41,940 bases of DNA from a virus. A program made the translations under genes and the position numbers. Below, one piece after another: positions 23,066 through 29,918 of this stretch. The notes beneath the pieces were generated by a model that was not told where the DNA came from, searched no databases, and saw only the letters and a program-made list of their open reading frames with translations. Position 1 is the first letter of the stretch; each line of letters starts with the position of its first letter. The stretch is taken from positions 1 to 41,940 of the IMG/VR virus record IMGVR_UViG_3300044699_000016. One strand, written 5' to 3'.

Positions 23066-23272
23066 CTAGTTCTTGCGGATTGTTTCGACGTAGGCGCGCA
23101 CGCTCGCCTTGAGCGCCTCGAAGTCCTCGCCCGCGTCCAGCTTCAGTCGTCCGAAGGCGAACACCTTGCCGATGTCCATGATGTCGATCTGGATGCCCGA
23201 GCAGGTCGCGTAGTAGGCCCGCTCGACCAGCTTGTCCTGCCGGTTGGCCTTGATCTTCTCAGCCCGTGTCAT
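23066..23272 (-). CDS. Small conserved hypothetical protein
   Basis: 68 residues from ATG 23272, GGAGG 4 bases upstream: MTRAEKIKANRQDKLVERAY, then YATCSGIQIDIMDIGKVFAF and GEDFEALKASVRAYVETIRK. The pattern VERAYYATCSGIQIDIMDIGKVF is of the kind repeatedly seen in short alphaproteobacterial phage early proteins. No catalytic motif; function unknown. It overlaps the gene upstream by 4 bases. Confidence 0.66.
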   Translation of the reverse strand: MTRAEKIKANRQDKLVERAYYATCSGIQIDIMDIGKVFAFGRLKLDAGEDFEALKASVRAYVETIRKN

Positions 23273-23490
23273 GCGTCCTCCTTTTTGTAGAGGCTGCCCG
23301 TGCAGACCAGCCCCAAGAACTTCCCTTCCAGTGTCTCGACGTAACAGTGCCCCATCGCGTTCGGCGGCGGACAGCCGTAGGGTGCGCACACGCGCACCAC
23401 TGTGCCGTCCGCAGGCGTGTAGTCGCGGCGGTCAAAGCGGTCCCAGCCGCAGGCCTTGAACACCAGCACCTGACCTTTGCGAACTTTCAT
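23269..23490 (-). CDS. Small conserved phage protein
   Basis: 73 residues from ATG 23490 (MKVRKGQVLVFKACGWDRFD). Contains TVVRVCAPYGCPPPNAMGHC, then YVETLEGKFLGLVCTGSLYK. Short beta barrel-like pattern (V-R-V, Y-V-E-T-L, F-L-G-L-V). Common in phage early operons, role unknown. Start overlaps the stop of the acidic protein by 4 bases (ATGA). Confidence 0.64.
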   Translation of the reverse strand: MKVRKGQVLVFKACGWDRFDRRDYTPADGTVVRVCAPYGCPPPNAMGHCYVETLEGKFLGLVCTGSLYKKEDA

Positions 23491-23642
23491 TCTTCGTCCT
23501 CGCTTTCCGTCGTGCCAAAGTCGTACTCGTAGTCGCTGCCGTAGTCGTCGGCACCGATGTCCCATTCGTCGAAGCCGCACTCGCCGATGTCGCGCGCGGC
23601 CTTGATCGCCTGCTTCAGTCTGGTTTCACCCGGTCCAGTCAT
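23487..23642 (-). CDS. Small acidic protein, first gene of leftward early operon
   Basis: 51 residues, MTGPGETRLKQAIKAARDIG then ECGFDEWDIGADDYGSDYEY and a Glu/Asp-rich end. Strongly acidic with alternating Tyr, of the type that can mimic DNA or bind basic host proteins, though size alone cannot prove this. AGGAGGG 5 bases before ATG. Transcribed from the promoter at 23662-23697. Confidence 0.6.
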   Translation of the reverse strand: MTGPGETRLKQAIKAARDIGECGFDEWDIGADDYGSDYEYDFGTTESEDEE

Positions 23643-23661
23643 TTGCCCTCCTGTCACCCCT

Positions 23662-23698
23662 AATATGCACAGGCTAATGATATTAGCAAGGGGCTAAT
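23662..23698 (-). promoter_or_regulatory. Leftward early promoter overlapping operator palindrome
   Basis: Minus strand: TTGCTA (23689-23684), 16-base spacer ending TTAGCCTGTG, then CATATT (23667-23662). The 15-bp palindrome TTAGCAAGGGGCTAA (23683-23697) covers the -35 box and extends to a 17-bp perfect palindrome with its flanking A and T. The -10-proximal TTAGCCTGTG is identical at the DUF932 promoter. Confidence 0.7.
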
Positions 23699-23753
23699 GT
23701 GCGTCAGGATGTCACACCATAAGCCTCTTGCTAATTCTATTAGCTGCATTAGG
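23673..23753. promoter_or_regulatory. Cluster of ATTAGC half-sites in divergent promoter region
   Basis: Between the leftward operon and the rightward gene at 23788 there are GCTAAT at 23673, ATTAGC at 23682, GCTAAT at 23693, GCTAAT at 23730, ATTAGC at 23739 and ATTAGG at 23748. They make GCTAAT-N3-ATTAGC palindromes at 23673-23687 and 23730-23744, and TTAGC-N5-GCTAA type sites at 23683-23697 and, with one mismatch, 23720-23734. A rightward -35-like TTGCTA is at 23728-23733. Confidence 0.65.
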
Positions 23754-23787
23754 TTGCGGGTGTGGCTGGAAACAACGGAGGTGCTGG

Positions 23788-24147
23788 ATGACCCTCGACT
23801 TCGGAAGTCTCTACGAAACGGCCCACGCTGCCGGGATGGCGGCGGGCTACGGCTCCACCCCCACGCCGATGGTGGTGACCGGCGGGGTGCCGGGTGAGAA
23901 GGCGGAAAGCTGGTACGTCAGCGAGGGGGCTTGCGGGTTCGCTTGGGTGACGATCAAGGGCACCACGCCTTTCGCGCGGTGGGCCAAGGCCGCCAAGAAG
24001 GTCAGCAAGGCTTACCCGACCGGCTACTGGTTCTGGGTGAGTGAGTTCGGGCAGAGTGTGGACCGGAAGGAAAAGTACGCGCGGGCCTTCGCCAAGGTGC
24101 TCAACGAGCACGGCATCACCGCCTACGCCGACAGCCGGTTAGACTGA
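23788..24147 (+). CDS. Conserved phage hypothetical protein
   Basis: 119 residues from ATG 23788 with GGAGGT 6 bases upstream. MTLDFGSLYETAHAAGMAAG, then TPMVV, WYVSEGACGFAWVTIKGTTP, GYWFWVSEFGQSVDRKEKYA and FAKVLNEHGITAYADSRLD. The series 'LY-x-x-A-H-x-A-G-M-x-A-G ... C-G-F-A-W-V ... FGQS-x-x-R-K-x-x-Y-A-x-A-F' defines a widespread phage and plasmid family of unknown function. It has its own promoter region and a strong terminator, so it is an independent unit. Confidence 0.75.
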   Translation: MTLDFGSLYETAHAAGMAAGYGSTPTPMVVTGGVPGEKAESWYVSEGACGFAWVTIKGTTPFARWAKAAKKVSKAYPTGYWFWVSEFGQSVDRKEKYARAFAKVLNEHGITAYADSRLD

Positions 24148-24211
24148 CCGGCGACTAGATGCGGGGTCGCTTCAAAGGCCCCGCCCCGCTGGAGAGGGGC
24201 ACCTCCAGAGG

Positions 24212-24241
24212 CCGGGGCCGCGAGGCCCCGGTCTGCTTTTT
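24212..24241 (+). terminator. Rho-independent terminator
   Basis: CCGGGGCC (24212-24219), loop GCGA, GGCCCCGG (24224-24231), then TCTGCTTTTT. A perfect 8-bp stem 65 bases after the stop of the conserved gene. Confidence 0.85.
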
Positions 24242-24263
24242 ATCCACTGGTTCTCTTTTACCC

Positions 24264-24285
24264 TTGACGTTAGCCCTGTGCTAAT
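24264..24285 (+). promoter_or_regulatory. Promoter/operator of PEP-CTERM gene
   Basis: The palindrome TTAGCCCTGTGCTAA (24270-24284) has within it an extended -10 element TGT-GCTAAT (24277-24285). TTGACG at 24264-24269 is too close to be a standard -35. The gene start is 35 bases downstream. Binding of the palindrome by a repressor would cover the core promoter. Confidence 0.55.
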
Positions 24286-24319
24286 GCACCAATACCATCT
24301 TACCAAAGAAGGAGAGCCT

Positions 24320-25105
24320 ATGCGGAACCTAACCGGAATGCTGGCGGGCATTGCTTTGCTCGCCAGTGGCGGAGTGGGGCAGGCCGTCACGCTCGGCGGT
24401 CAGAACTGGACCTCTACCGGCACCGTGCTGACACTGTCTCAAACAGTGCCGACCGGCAACCAGCCGCTGAACATTCAGTGCATCATCTGCGGCGACAACC
24501 AGCCGCAGCAACAGGCGAACTTCGGCTACACCGACTTCCACAACACGGGCGCGATGAACGACATTCTGTTCTTCTCGACCAACGTGGCGGGAGGCGGCAA
24601 TCCCGGAGCAGACACGGTCGGGCTTGGTTATGACGGCTCGTTCCTGCGCGACTACATCGCCGCGCACGGCAGCGTCAACCTGACCTTTCAGGTCGGCATC
24701 GACGTGAACGACGCCGGTAAGACACCGCAGGTTCTGGAGAGTTTCTATCTGCTGAACCTGACGCAGCACAAGGTCTTGGCATCGTTCCAAGGGCCAGCGC
24801 CTATCGGCTCGCAGAACAACGGGACCGGCTTTCCAGACTTCATCTTGGAAGGCTTCGACCTCAACTTCGGCACAGACTTCGTCCTCGGCGACCAGTTGAT
24901 CTTTTTCGCCCGCATCAGCAACGCGAGCGATGGGCCGGACAGCTTTTTCCTGATCCCAAATCAGGAAATCGTCACCCCGCTGCCCGCAGCCGTATGGCTG
25001 TTCGGCGGCGGCCTCGGCGTGCTTGCAATGCTCTCGCGAAGGCGTAAACGTGAAACGCATCTGGCTTGGCCGAAATACGCAGTTGCCCCGGCATCCAGTC
25101 CCTAG
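24320..25105 (+). CDS. Secreted protein with VPLPA/PEP-CTERM sorting signal
   Basis: 261 residues from ATG 24320 (AAGGAGAG 6 bases upstream). N-terminus MRNLTGMLAGIALLASGGVG is a signal peptide with probable cleavage after QA. The body is beta-rich (TLGGQNWTSTGTVLTL, FYLLNLTQHKVLASFQGP) with one short Cys-x-x-Cys (CIICG). Near the C-terminus comes TPLPAAVWLFGGGLGVLAML followed by SRRRKR: the VPLPA-CTERM tripartite tag (motif, membrane helix, Arg cluster) recognised by exosortase. The tag normally ends the protein; here about 17 more residues follow, perhaps from a one-base shift near the Arg cluster, where stops lie in another frame. It probably modifies the surface of the infected cell. Flanked by its own promoter and terminators, like a moron gene. 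Confidence 0.8.
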   Translation: MRNLTGMLAGIALLASGGVGQAVTLGGQNWTSTGTVLTLSQTVPTGNQPLNIQCIICGDNQPQQQANFGYTDFHNTGAMNDILFFSTNVAGGGNPGADTVGLGYDGSFLRDYIAAHGSVNLTFQVGIDVNDAGKTPQVLESFYLLNLTQHKVLASFQGPAPIGSQNNGTGFPDFILEGFDLNFGTDFVLGDQLIFFARISNASDGPDSFFLIPNQEIVTPLPAAVWLFGGGLGVLAMLSRRRKRETHLAWPKYAVAPASSP

Positions 25106-25139
25106 GTGTTCCCGAACTCCCAAATGCCGGAAGCAAGAA

Positions 25140-25166
25140 CCCCCCGGAGCAGGATGCTCCGGGGGG
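25140..25166. terminator. 12-bp GC-rich hairpin between convergent genes
   Basis: CCCCCCGGAGCA (25140-25151) pairs perfectly with TGCTCCGGGGGG (25155-25166), loop GGA. On the minus strand it is followed by TTCTTGCTT, so it can terminate the leftward gene at 25204-25584; for the rightward PEP-CTERM gene it would act as a weaker stop. Confidence 0.75.
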
Positions 25167-25203
25167 CGCTGTCGGCAGGTCCGGGTAGGAAGCCAGCCGC
25201 CAG

Positions 25204-25584
25204 CTAGACCTTGACGTAGGTGCCGCGCCCGACCAGTTCGACCTTGTGCTGCGAGCGTAGCACTGACAGCACCGAGGACACCCCGGTCGGCAGCCGTCCA
25301 CTCTCCACCAGCAGCTTCCCGAACTCGGGGCATTTGTAGTGGTACTGCTTGCCCCGCTCCATCATCCCCAGCACCTTCGGGGCGAGTTCCTGCATCCACG
25401 GCTGGGCAGCGACCCGGCTTTTCCACTCCGAAGGCCCGCCCCGCCGAGGCCCGTGCTTGCCGTTGACCGGAATGCCGGGGGTCAGTTCCTCGATGCGCAG
25501 GTTTGTCACCTCGTTCGCCAGCACGCTCGTGACCGTGTTGAGTTGGTCGTGCCGGATTTCGCAGGTCAGTCGATATTTTCGCAT
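25204..25584 (-). CDS. Hypothetical protein, possible C-terminal winged-helix
   Basis: 126 residues: MRKYRLTCEIRHDQLNTVTS, VLANEVTNLRIEELTPG, a basic middle (GKHGPRRGGPSEWKSRVAAQ) and a C-terminus with EFGKLLVESGRLPTGVSSVL then HKVELVGRGTYVKV. The C-terminal helix-helix-strand-strand pattern is compatible with a winged helix, but no family is recognised. It lies downstream of the DUF932 gene in the same direction and ends in the hairpin at 25140-25166. Confidence 0.62.
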   Translation of the reverse strand: MRKYRLTCEIRHDQLNTVTSVLANEVTNLRIEELTPGIPVNGKHGPRRGGPSEWKSRVAAQPWMQELAPKVLGMMERGKQYHYKCPEFGKLLVESGRLPTGVSSVLSVLRSQHKVELVGRGTYVKV

Positions 25585-25648
25585 GATGTCACCGTGCGGT
25601 TGAACGGAACAGGGCGGGAGGCATTTCGCCCCCCGCCGAGGTCACCGT

Positions 25649-26743
25649 TCAGGCCGCCCTCGCGATCTGCTGCCATGTGGCACTTGGCAGTTCGATCACC
25701 TGCGCTCCGATCCGCTCCAGATCAGTGGCGCGGTCGTAGTCATCGACGTTCTGGGATGCCGCCGTGATGGCGTTGTAGAGGCCGAACCGCGAGAGGTCGC
25801 CCCCGCTCGCCAACTCCTTCAGCACCGACTTGCCCTCGACCTCGTTGAGGCCGAAGGTCTTGGCGGCCATGGTGACCACCTTGACCAGATCGTCGCTCTC
25901 GATCTTGTCGGTTTGCGTTCCCTCGACCTTGCTGGCGAGGGCATCGAACTGCACCCGGTCGAAGGCCGCGCGCGTAACATCGACAAGCTGCGCCATGGTG
26001 GCGACTTGCGTCTTGCGCTTGGTTTCGTCCGTGAGCATCGTGTAGTGCGCTTCACCGACCAGTTCGTGCCGCGCACCGACATGGTACTTGCGCACGCTGC
26101 GCTCGTTGAAGGTGGCGAGGTTCGAGCAGAAGCTGTCGAACAGCCCCGTCATCACGTTCGCGCCACCGTAGCCGACTTCGCTGTCGGAAATGGTGATCGC
26201 GGGCGACAGGCAGCGCACGATGTTGTGCTTGCCGTCGCCGAACTTGCCGCCGATGGCGGCGAGTTCACGGGTGACCTTCTTGTCCACGCACTTGATATAC
26301 ATGCGCGTGTCAGTCACTTGGCAGGACATCACATCCACGTCGATGTCGAGCAGCACCGGCAGCAACGACGCTGCGATGTCCTCGTACTCCATGTCCGTCC
26401 TGAACTTGTCGGAGCGAAGCGCCCGCAGGTTGCCGTCCTGCGTGCGGAACAGTTGCTTGGTTGCGTTCTTGGTGAACCAAGTGTTGACGTTCTCCGCCCA
26501 GAGCGGCAGGTCGTCCGCCAGCATCTTGTCGTAATACTGCTTCGGGATTTTCGTCACCTCCGCGATTTGCGCGTGGCCGATCTTGTTGATCCCGAACATC
26601 ATGTCGCCGACGTGAAGCGTGCCGCCGTCCCCGGAGGGGACGACTTCCGCGTTCTTGGTGTTGGCGATGAAGTCCTTTTTTGTCTCCGCGCGCCGAGCGA
26701 TTTCGGCGGCGAATTCTTGGATCGAATGCACTCCTGCTTTCAT
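25649..26743 (-). CDS. DUF932-like phage protein
   Basis: 364 residues, MKAGVHSIQEFAAEIARRAE. Typical DUF932 features: an N-terminal segment with GINKIGHAQIAEVTKIPKQY, the RALRSDKFRTDMEYEDIA strand-helix, YIKCVDKKVTRELAA, then IVRCLSPAITISDSEVGYGG and SDLATFNERSVRKYHVGARH-like 'nucleoside-mimic' core, and a helical C-terminus. DUF932 proteins are widespread on phages and plasmids and have no settled biochemical role. It has its own strong leftward promoter with the phage operator motif and starts after ACTCCTG-type site AGGAGT (7 bases). Confidence 0.75.
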   Translation of the reverse strand: MKAGVHSIQEFAAEIARRAETKKDFIANTKNAEVVPSGDGGTLHVGDMMFGINKIGHAQIAEVTKIPKQYYDKMLADDLPLWAENVNTWFTKNATKQLFRTQDGNLRALRSDKFRTDMEYEDIAASLLPVLLDIDVDVMSCQVTDTRMYIKCVDKKVTRELAAIGGKFGDGKHNIVRCLSPAITISDSEVGYGGANVMTGLFDSFCSNLATFNERSVRKYHVGARHELVGEAHYTMLTDETKRKTQVATMAQLVDVTRAAFDRVQFDALASKVEGTQTDKIESDDLVKVVTMAAKTFGLNEVEGKSVLKELASGGDLSRFGLYNAITAASQNVDDYDRATDLERIGAQVIELPSATWQQIARAA

Positions 26744-26835
26744 GCTTCACTCCTGTGGACCCGAGGGTCCGGTTTCGGCTTGTCTCTGGACCACTCCCCC
26801 CAGCTACGGAGGCATAGCCCGACTTGCCTGACAGC

Positions 26836-26871
26836 ATTATACACAGGCTAAAAACCTTTGCAAGGGGCTTA
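26836..26871 (-). promoter_or_regulatory. Leftward promoter of DUF932 gene
   Basis: Minus strand: TTGCAA (26863-26858), 16-base spacer ending TTAGCCTGTG, then a perfect TATAAT (26841-26836). The site TTTGCAAGGGGCTTA (26857-26871) is a two-mismatch copy of the phage palindrome over the -35. It aligns without gaps to the promoter at 23662-23697. The leader to the ATG is about 90 bases. Confidence 0.75.
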
Positions 26872-26883
26872 GTACGTTGGGCC

Positions 26884-26919
26884 TTGCATTTTTATGCCAA
26901 GGGCGTATACTCTTGGCAT
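26884..26919 (+). promoter_or_regulatory. Rightward recombination-operon promoter with inverted repeat
   Basis: TTGCAT (26884-26889), 16-base spacer, TATACT (26906-26911). An exact inverted repeat ATGCCAAG (26894-26901) and CTTGGCAT (26912-26919) brackets the -10 box, so a dimer binding it would block RNA polymerase. The sequence differs from the TTAGC palindromes. Confidence 0.7.
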
Positions 26920-26937
26920 CGAGACAAGAGGGCTGAT

Positions 26938-27150
26938 ATGAACGTCACCAGCATCGAATTGCGCGACCTCCCCGGCCTGCCGGGGTATGTCGGCTTCCAG
27001 ATCACGGCACCCAGCGCCGCCGAGGCGCAGGCCGCGATCACCCGCATCATGGACAAGATCGAGCGCGACGGGGGCCTTGCCGAATTCCGCAACCCCACCC
27101 GCTTCGGCGACAGGTGGATGTCCTGCGGATACGTCAAATCAAAAGACTAG
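26938..27150 (+). CDS. Small early protein
   Basis: 70 residues from ATG 26938 (AGAGGG about 6 bases upstream): MNVTSIELRDLPGLPGYVGF, QITAPSAAEAQAAITRIMDK, then GLAEFRNPTRFGDRWMSCGY. An alpha/beta pattern; no family recognised. First gene of the rightward operon, placed 19 bases after the operator repeat. An upstream start at 26824 would lie across both promoters and is rejected. Confidence 0.6.
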   Translation: MNVTSIELRDLPGLPGYVGFQITAPSAAEAQAAITRIMDKIERDGGLAEFRNPTRFGDRWMSCGYVKSKD

Positions 27151-27155
27151 CCAAC

Positions 27156-27293
27156 ATGACAGATCGGGATGCTGGTTGGGCTTTGCTGCTGGTTGGCGCG
27201 GCACTCTTTCTGTCTGCCGCTCCCAAGCCCATCAGGGCGATAGGTGGGCTGCTGGCTGTCGGAATCGGAGCGTGGATATATTACGCATCATAG
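27156..27293 (+). CDS. 45-residue membrane protein
   Basis: ATG 27156 gives MTDRDAGWALLLVGAALFLS followed by AAPKPIRAIGGLLAVGIGAW and IYYAS. Two hydrophobic segments around a short basic turn. It lies between the first early gene and ERF in the same operon, separated by 5 bases. Could be a small membrane effector; not near lysis genes. No strong ribosome site is visible. Confidence 0.52.
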   Translation: MTDRDAGWALLLVGAALFLSAAPKPIRAIGGLLAVGIGAWIYYAS

Positions 27294-27321
27294 TTTCAAC
27301 AGGAGAGAGGGAACTGGCCTG

Positions 27322-28131
27322 ATGGCAAAACGAAAACGACAATCGGTCAAGGCTGTGCTGCGCGATGCAGGCAGGGCGCTGACCTCTGCCAAGCCGCTGC
27401 CCATGGTCAACCCGGTGCCGATGTCGGACGAGCAGGCCTTCATCGCACTGATCGCTCGCGCCGCTGGCGATCCCAGCTTCGACACCGACAAGTTCAAGAT
27501 GCTGATGGACGCCCGCACCAAGGACCGCGCCGAGCGCGCGTCCGCCGCCTACTCGCTGGCGATGTCGGAGGTGCAGGAGAAGCTGGAGCCAGTGCGCCGC
27601 GACTGCCAGAACACGCAGACCCGCTCGCGCTACGCCAGCTACGAGGCGCTCGACCGCGCCATCCGACCGACCTACACCAGCCATGGCTTCGCGCTGTCGT
27701 TCTCCACCGAGGGCATATCCATCACCGACGTGATGCGCGTCACCTGCCGCGTGCTGCACAAGGCGGGCCACACCGAGCACCACCAGATCGACATCCCCGT
27801 CGTCACCAAAGGTCCGCAGGGCAAGGACGTGATGACGGCGACGCACGCAGCAATGTCGGCCAAGACCTACGGCATGCGCGGGCTGCTGACCATGATCTTC
27901 AACGTGGCGCTGACCGACGACGACGGCACCGCCGCAGGCAACGGCGGCCCTGTTTCCGACGAGCAGCTTTGGGAGTTGGGCGAACTGATCACCAAGACCA
28001 AGTCCGACATCAAGGCGTTCTGCGACTACATGGGCGTCGATGCGCTGGTGAACCTGCCTGCGAAAAAATTCGGCGAGGCCAAGGCCGCGCTGAAGCTGAA
28101 AGAGAAGCAGCAGGCCGAGGCCGCGCCATGA
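27322..28131 (+). CDS. erf: ERF-family single-strand annealing protein
   Basis: 269 residues from ATG 27322. The core RYASYEALDRAIRPTYTSHG then FALSFSTEG and GHTEHHQIDIPVV, followed by THAAMSAKTYGMRGLLTMIF, is the ERF signature (residues about 95-195). The C-terminus is helical and charged (AKAALKLKEKQQAEAAP). ERF binds ssDNA ends and anneals complementary strands; here it pairs with the YqaJ exonuclease gene immediately downstream (ATGA overlap), the standard two-component phage recombination system. Confidence 0.85.
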   Translation: MAKRKRQSVKAVLRDAGRALTSAKPLPMVNPVPMSDEQAFIALIARAAGDPSFDTDKFKMLMDARTKDRAERASAAYSLAMSEVQEKLEPVRRDCQNTQTRSRYASYEALDRAIRPTYTSHGFALSFSTEGISITDVMRVTCRVLHKAGHTEHHQIDIPVVTKGPQGKDVMTATHAAMSAKTYGMRGLLTMIFNVALTDDDGTAAGNGGPVSDEQLWELGELITKTKSDIKAFCDYMGVDALVNLPAKKFGEAKAALKLKEKQQAEAAP

Positions 28132-28799
28132 GCGATCAGGTGATGGCCGTCCCGCTGGTCGCGGCGGTCGTGCAGCGGGCTGTGGAAATCCAGCAAGGCT
28201 CGCCAGAGTGGTTTGCCATCCGATGCGGGAAGGTGACCGCGTCCCGCATGTCGGACCTTATGGCAAAGGCGCGCACCCCCGGCGAGGGGGTGCGCGCCAA
28301 CTACATGGCGCAGATCATGCTGGAGCGAATGACCGGCGTCCCCGGCAAGACCTACAGCAACGCCACGATGGAGGAAGGCAGCCAGTGGGAGCCGAAGGCC
28401 CGCGCCGCCTACACCTTTATGACGGGCTTCGAGGTGACGCAGGCGGCCTTTGTCGATCACCCTGACATCCCGCTGACCGGCTGCTCGCCGGACGGGCTGG
28501 TCGGCAAGGACGGCGTGCTCGAAATCAAATGCCCGTTCCCGAACACCCACTTCACCACGCTGGTGACCGGCGAGGTGCCCGACAAGTATATGAAGCAGAT
28601 GCAATGGGCGCTCGCCTGCACCGGGCGGGCGTGGTGCGACTACGTCAGCTACAACGACGACATGCCCGAGGCCATGCGGCTGTTCATCAAGCGGGTGCCG
28701 CGCTCCGACACGATGATCGCGGAAATCACCGAGGCGGTGCGCGTGTTCCAGAGCGAGGCCGACCTGCGCATGTCGGTGCTGCGGGAGAAGTTTCCGTGA
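28128..28799 (+). CDS. YqaJ-like recombination exonuclease
   Basis: 223 residues from ATG 28128. Motifs of the lambda Exo/YqaJ family: QGSPEWFAIRCGKVTASRMS (R-x-x-x-hT-A-S), EEGSQWEPKARAAYTFM (catalytic-helix E), LTGCSPDGLVGKDGVLEIKC (D-x12-E-x-K active site) and DKYMKQMQWALACTGRAWCD (Q-x-x-x-x motif). It degrades one strand of dsDNA from ends to supply ERF with ssDNA. It overlaps both neighbours by 4 bases or less, confirming an operon. Confidence 0.88.
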   Translation: MSDQVMAVPLVAAVVQRAVEIQQGSPEWFAIRCGKVTASRMSDLMAKARTPGEGVRANYMAQIMLERMTGVPGKTYSNATMEEGSQWEPKARAAYTFMTGFEVTQAAFVDHPDIPLTGCSPDGLVGKDGVLEIKCPFPNTHFTTLVTGEVPDKYMKQMQWALACTGRAWCDYVSYNDDMPEAMRLFIKRVPRSDTMIAEITEAVRVFQSEADLRMSVLREKFP

Positions 28800-29233
28800 C
28801 CGACAAGGGCCTGTTCACCATCACCGCCGAGGGCTTTGTGCCGCACGACCAGCGGGCTGTGGACATGCACGCCGAAATGATGCGCAAGGACTACCACAAG
28901 CCGGTGTTCCTGACGCTGCGCACCGCGCGCAACCCGGAGTTCTCGGCGATGGCGCATGTCGTGTTCTCGAAGCTGGCGGACGGCCTCGGCGTGCCGATGG
29001 ACGCCATCAAGAACTACCTGAAGGAGCAGACCGGGCGCTACGATCTGGTCAAGATGCCGGACGGCGGTGTCGTCAAGCTGCGCAAGTCGGTTCGCTTCAG
29101 CGCCATGACCGAACCGGAATTCCGCGCCTTCTGGGACGAGGCCCTGCCGATCATCTTCGAAAAGTTGCTGGGTCGGGTGAAGTCGAAAGAGTATCAAGAA
29201 ATACTGGATGTCCTCGATGGCAAACGTCGCTGA
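28796..29233 (+). CDS. DUF1367-like phage protein
   Basis: 145 residues from GTG 28796, which overlaps the exonuclease stop (GTGA). MTDKGLFTITAEGFVPHDQR, FLTLRTARNPEFSAMAHVVF, VKMPDGGVVKLRKSVRFSAM, TEPEFRAFWDEALPIIFEKL. The last pattern, 'K-S-h-x-F-x-x-M-x-E-x-E-F-x-x-h-h-D-x-A', resembles DUF1367 and NinB-type recombination accessory proteins. A function alongside ERF and YqaJ is plausible. Confidence 0.62.
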   Translation: MTDKGLFTITAEGFVPHDQRAVDMHAEMMRKDYHKPVFLTLRTARNPEFSAMAHVVFSKLADGLGVPMDAIKNYLKEQTGRYDLVKMPDGGVVKLRKSVRFSAMTEPEFRAFWDEALPIIFEKLLGRVKSKEYQEILDVLDGKRR

Positions 29234-29405
29234 AGCCCGCGCCGCGCTCGACCGCCTGCTGACGCTGCCGCACCTCGCCAAGGAGGTGCGCTACTATGCC
29301 AAGATGGCGCTCAGTCACCTGCACCAGACCGACATGAACGTGATCTACCCCGGCCACCCCGATGCGCCGGGGCCGTTCCCGCAGGAAAACGACGATGCGG
29401 ATTGA
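29208..29405 (+). CDS. Small hypothetical protein
   Basis: 65 residues (62 if the ATG at 29217 is used): MANVAEARAALDRLLTLPHL, YYAKMALSHLHQTDMNVIYP and a disordered proline/acidic tail. Helical first half; no family recognised. It overlaps the DUF1367-like gene by 26 bases and the HNH gene by 11. Confidence 0.55.
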   Translation: MSSMANVAEARAALDRLLTLPHLAKEVRYYAKMALSHLHQTDMNVIYPGHPDAPGPFPQENDDAD

Positions 29406-29739
29406 ATTCACCAGCGCCACCAAGCGGCTGATGTACGAGCGGTCGGGTGGCGTCTGCGAATGTCACCGGGTTCCCGGCATGGCGGCCTGCGGACGGCCCC
29501 TCGGCCCCGGCAATACCTTCTATGAGCATGTGATACAGTGCGCCCTCGGCGGAGACAATTCGCCGGACAACGGGGCTGTGCTGACGAGAACGTGCTGGAA
29601 GCTGAAAACGTCGAAGCAGGACCTGCCGGTCATTGCTAAGGTCAAGCGCATTCGCGACCGTCATCGCGGCATTGTTGCACGCGGTCGCCGTATCATGGGC
29701 TGGCGGCGGTTCGACGGCACCCCGGTCAGGAGGACATGA
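29395..29739 (+). CDS. HNH-like endonuclease
   Basis: 114 residues from ATG 29395 with AGGA 8 bases upstream. MRIEFTSATKRLMYERSGGV, CECHRVPGMAACGRPLGPGN (Cys/His knuckle), YEHVIQCALGGDNSPDNGAV (H-x5-GG-x-N-x-x-x-N, the HNH betabetaalpha-metal core), TRTCWKLKTSKQDLPVIAKV (K-T-x-x-D, second metal side). This series is typical of phage HNH proteins annotated as endonucleases or resolvases. Function in recombination-junction processing is plausible. Confidence 0.78.
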   Translation: MRIEFTSATKRLMYERSGGVCECHRVPGMAACGRPLGPGNTFYEHVIQCALGGDNSPDNGAVLTRTCWKLKTSKQDLPVIAKVKRIRDRHRGIVARGRRIMGWRRFDGTPVRRT

Positions 29740-29918
29740 TGCCGGTACCGCCATGGCTCGAACCGTATGCCCCCTACCACGACGAGGCGAGGGCTGCGCT
29801 GCTGACACCGGAAATTCCGCTGTTCGACAGCCTGTGGGCGAGGGCCTGCGGTGACGCGCAGCCTGCGCTCTCGAAGCGCGAGCAGGACGTTCTGATAAAT
29901 TTCCTAGGGGGGCCATGA
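29736..29918 (+). CDS. Small hypothetical protein
   Basis: 60 residues, MMPVPPWLEPYAPYHDEARA, then IPLFDSLWARACGDAQPALS and KREQDVLINFLGG. Overlaps the HNH stop by 4 bases; GGAGG lies 3 bases before the first and 6 before the second ATG, so the second (29739) may be used. No family recognised. Confidence 0.55.
   Translation: MMPVPPWLEPYAPYHDEARAALLTPEIPLFDSLWARACGDAQPALSKREQDVLINFLGGP

Noticed and set aside
24329-25426. 365-residue open frame on the minus strand opposite the PEP-CTERM gene
   Set aside because: Its sequence is Arg/Ala/Gly-rich shadow-like, has no ribosome site and spans the hairpin at 25140; the plus-strand gene has signal peptide, sorting tag, promoter and terminator.
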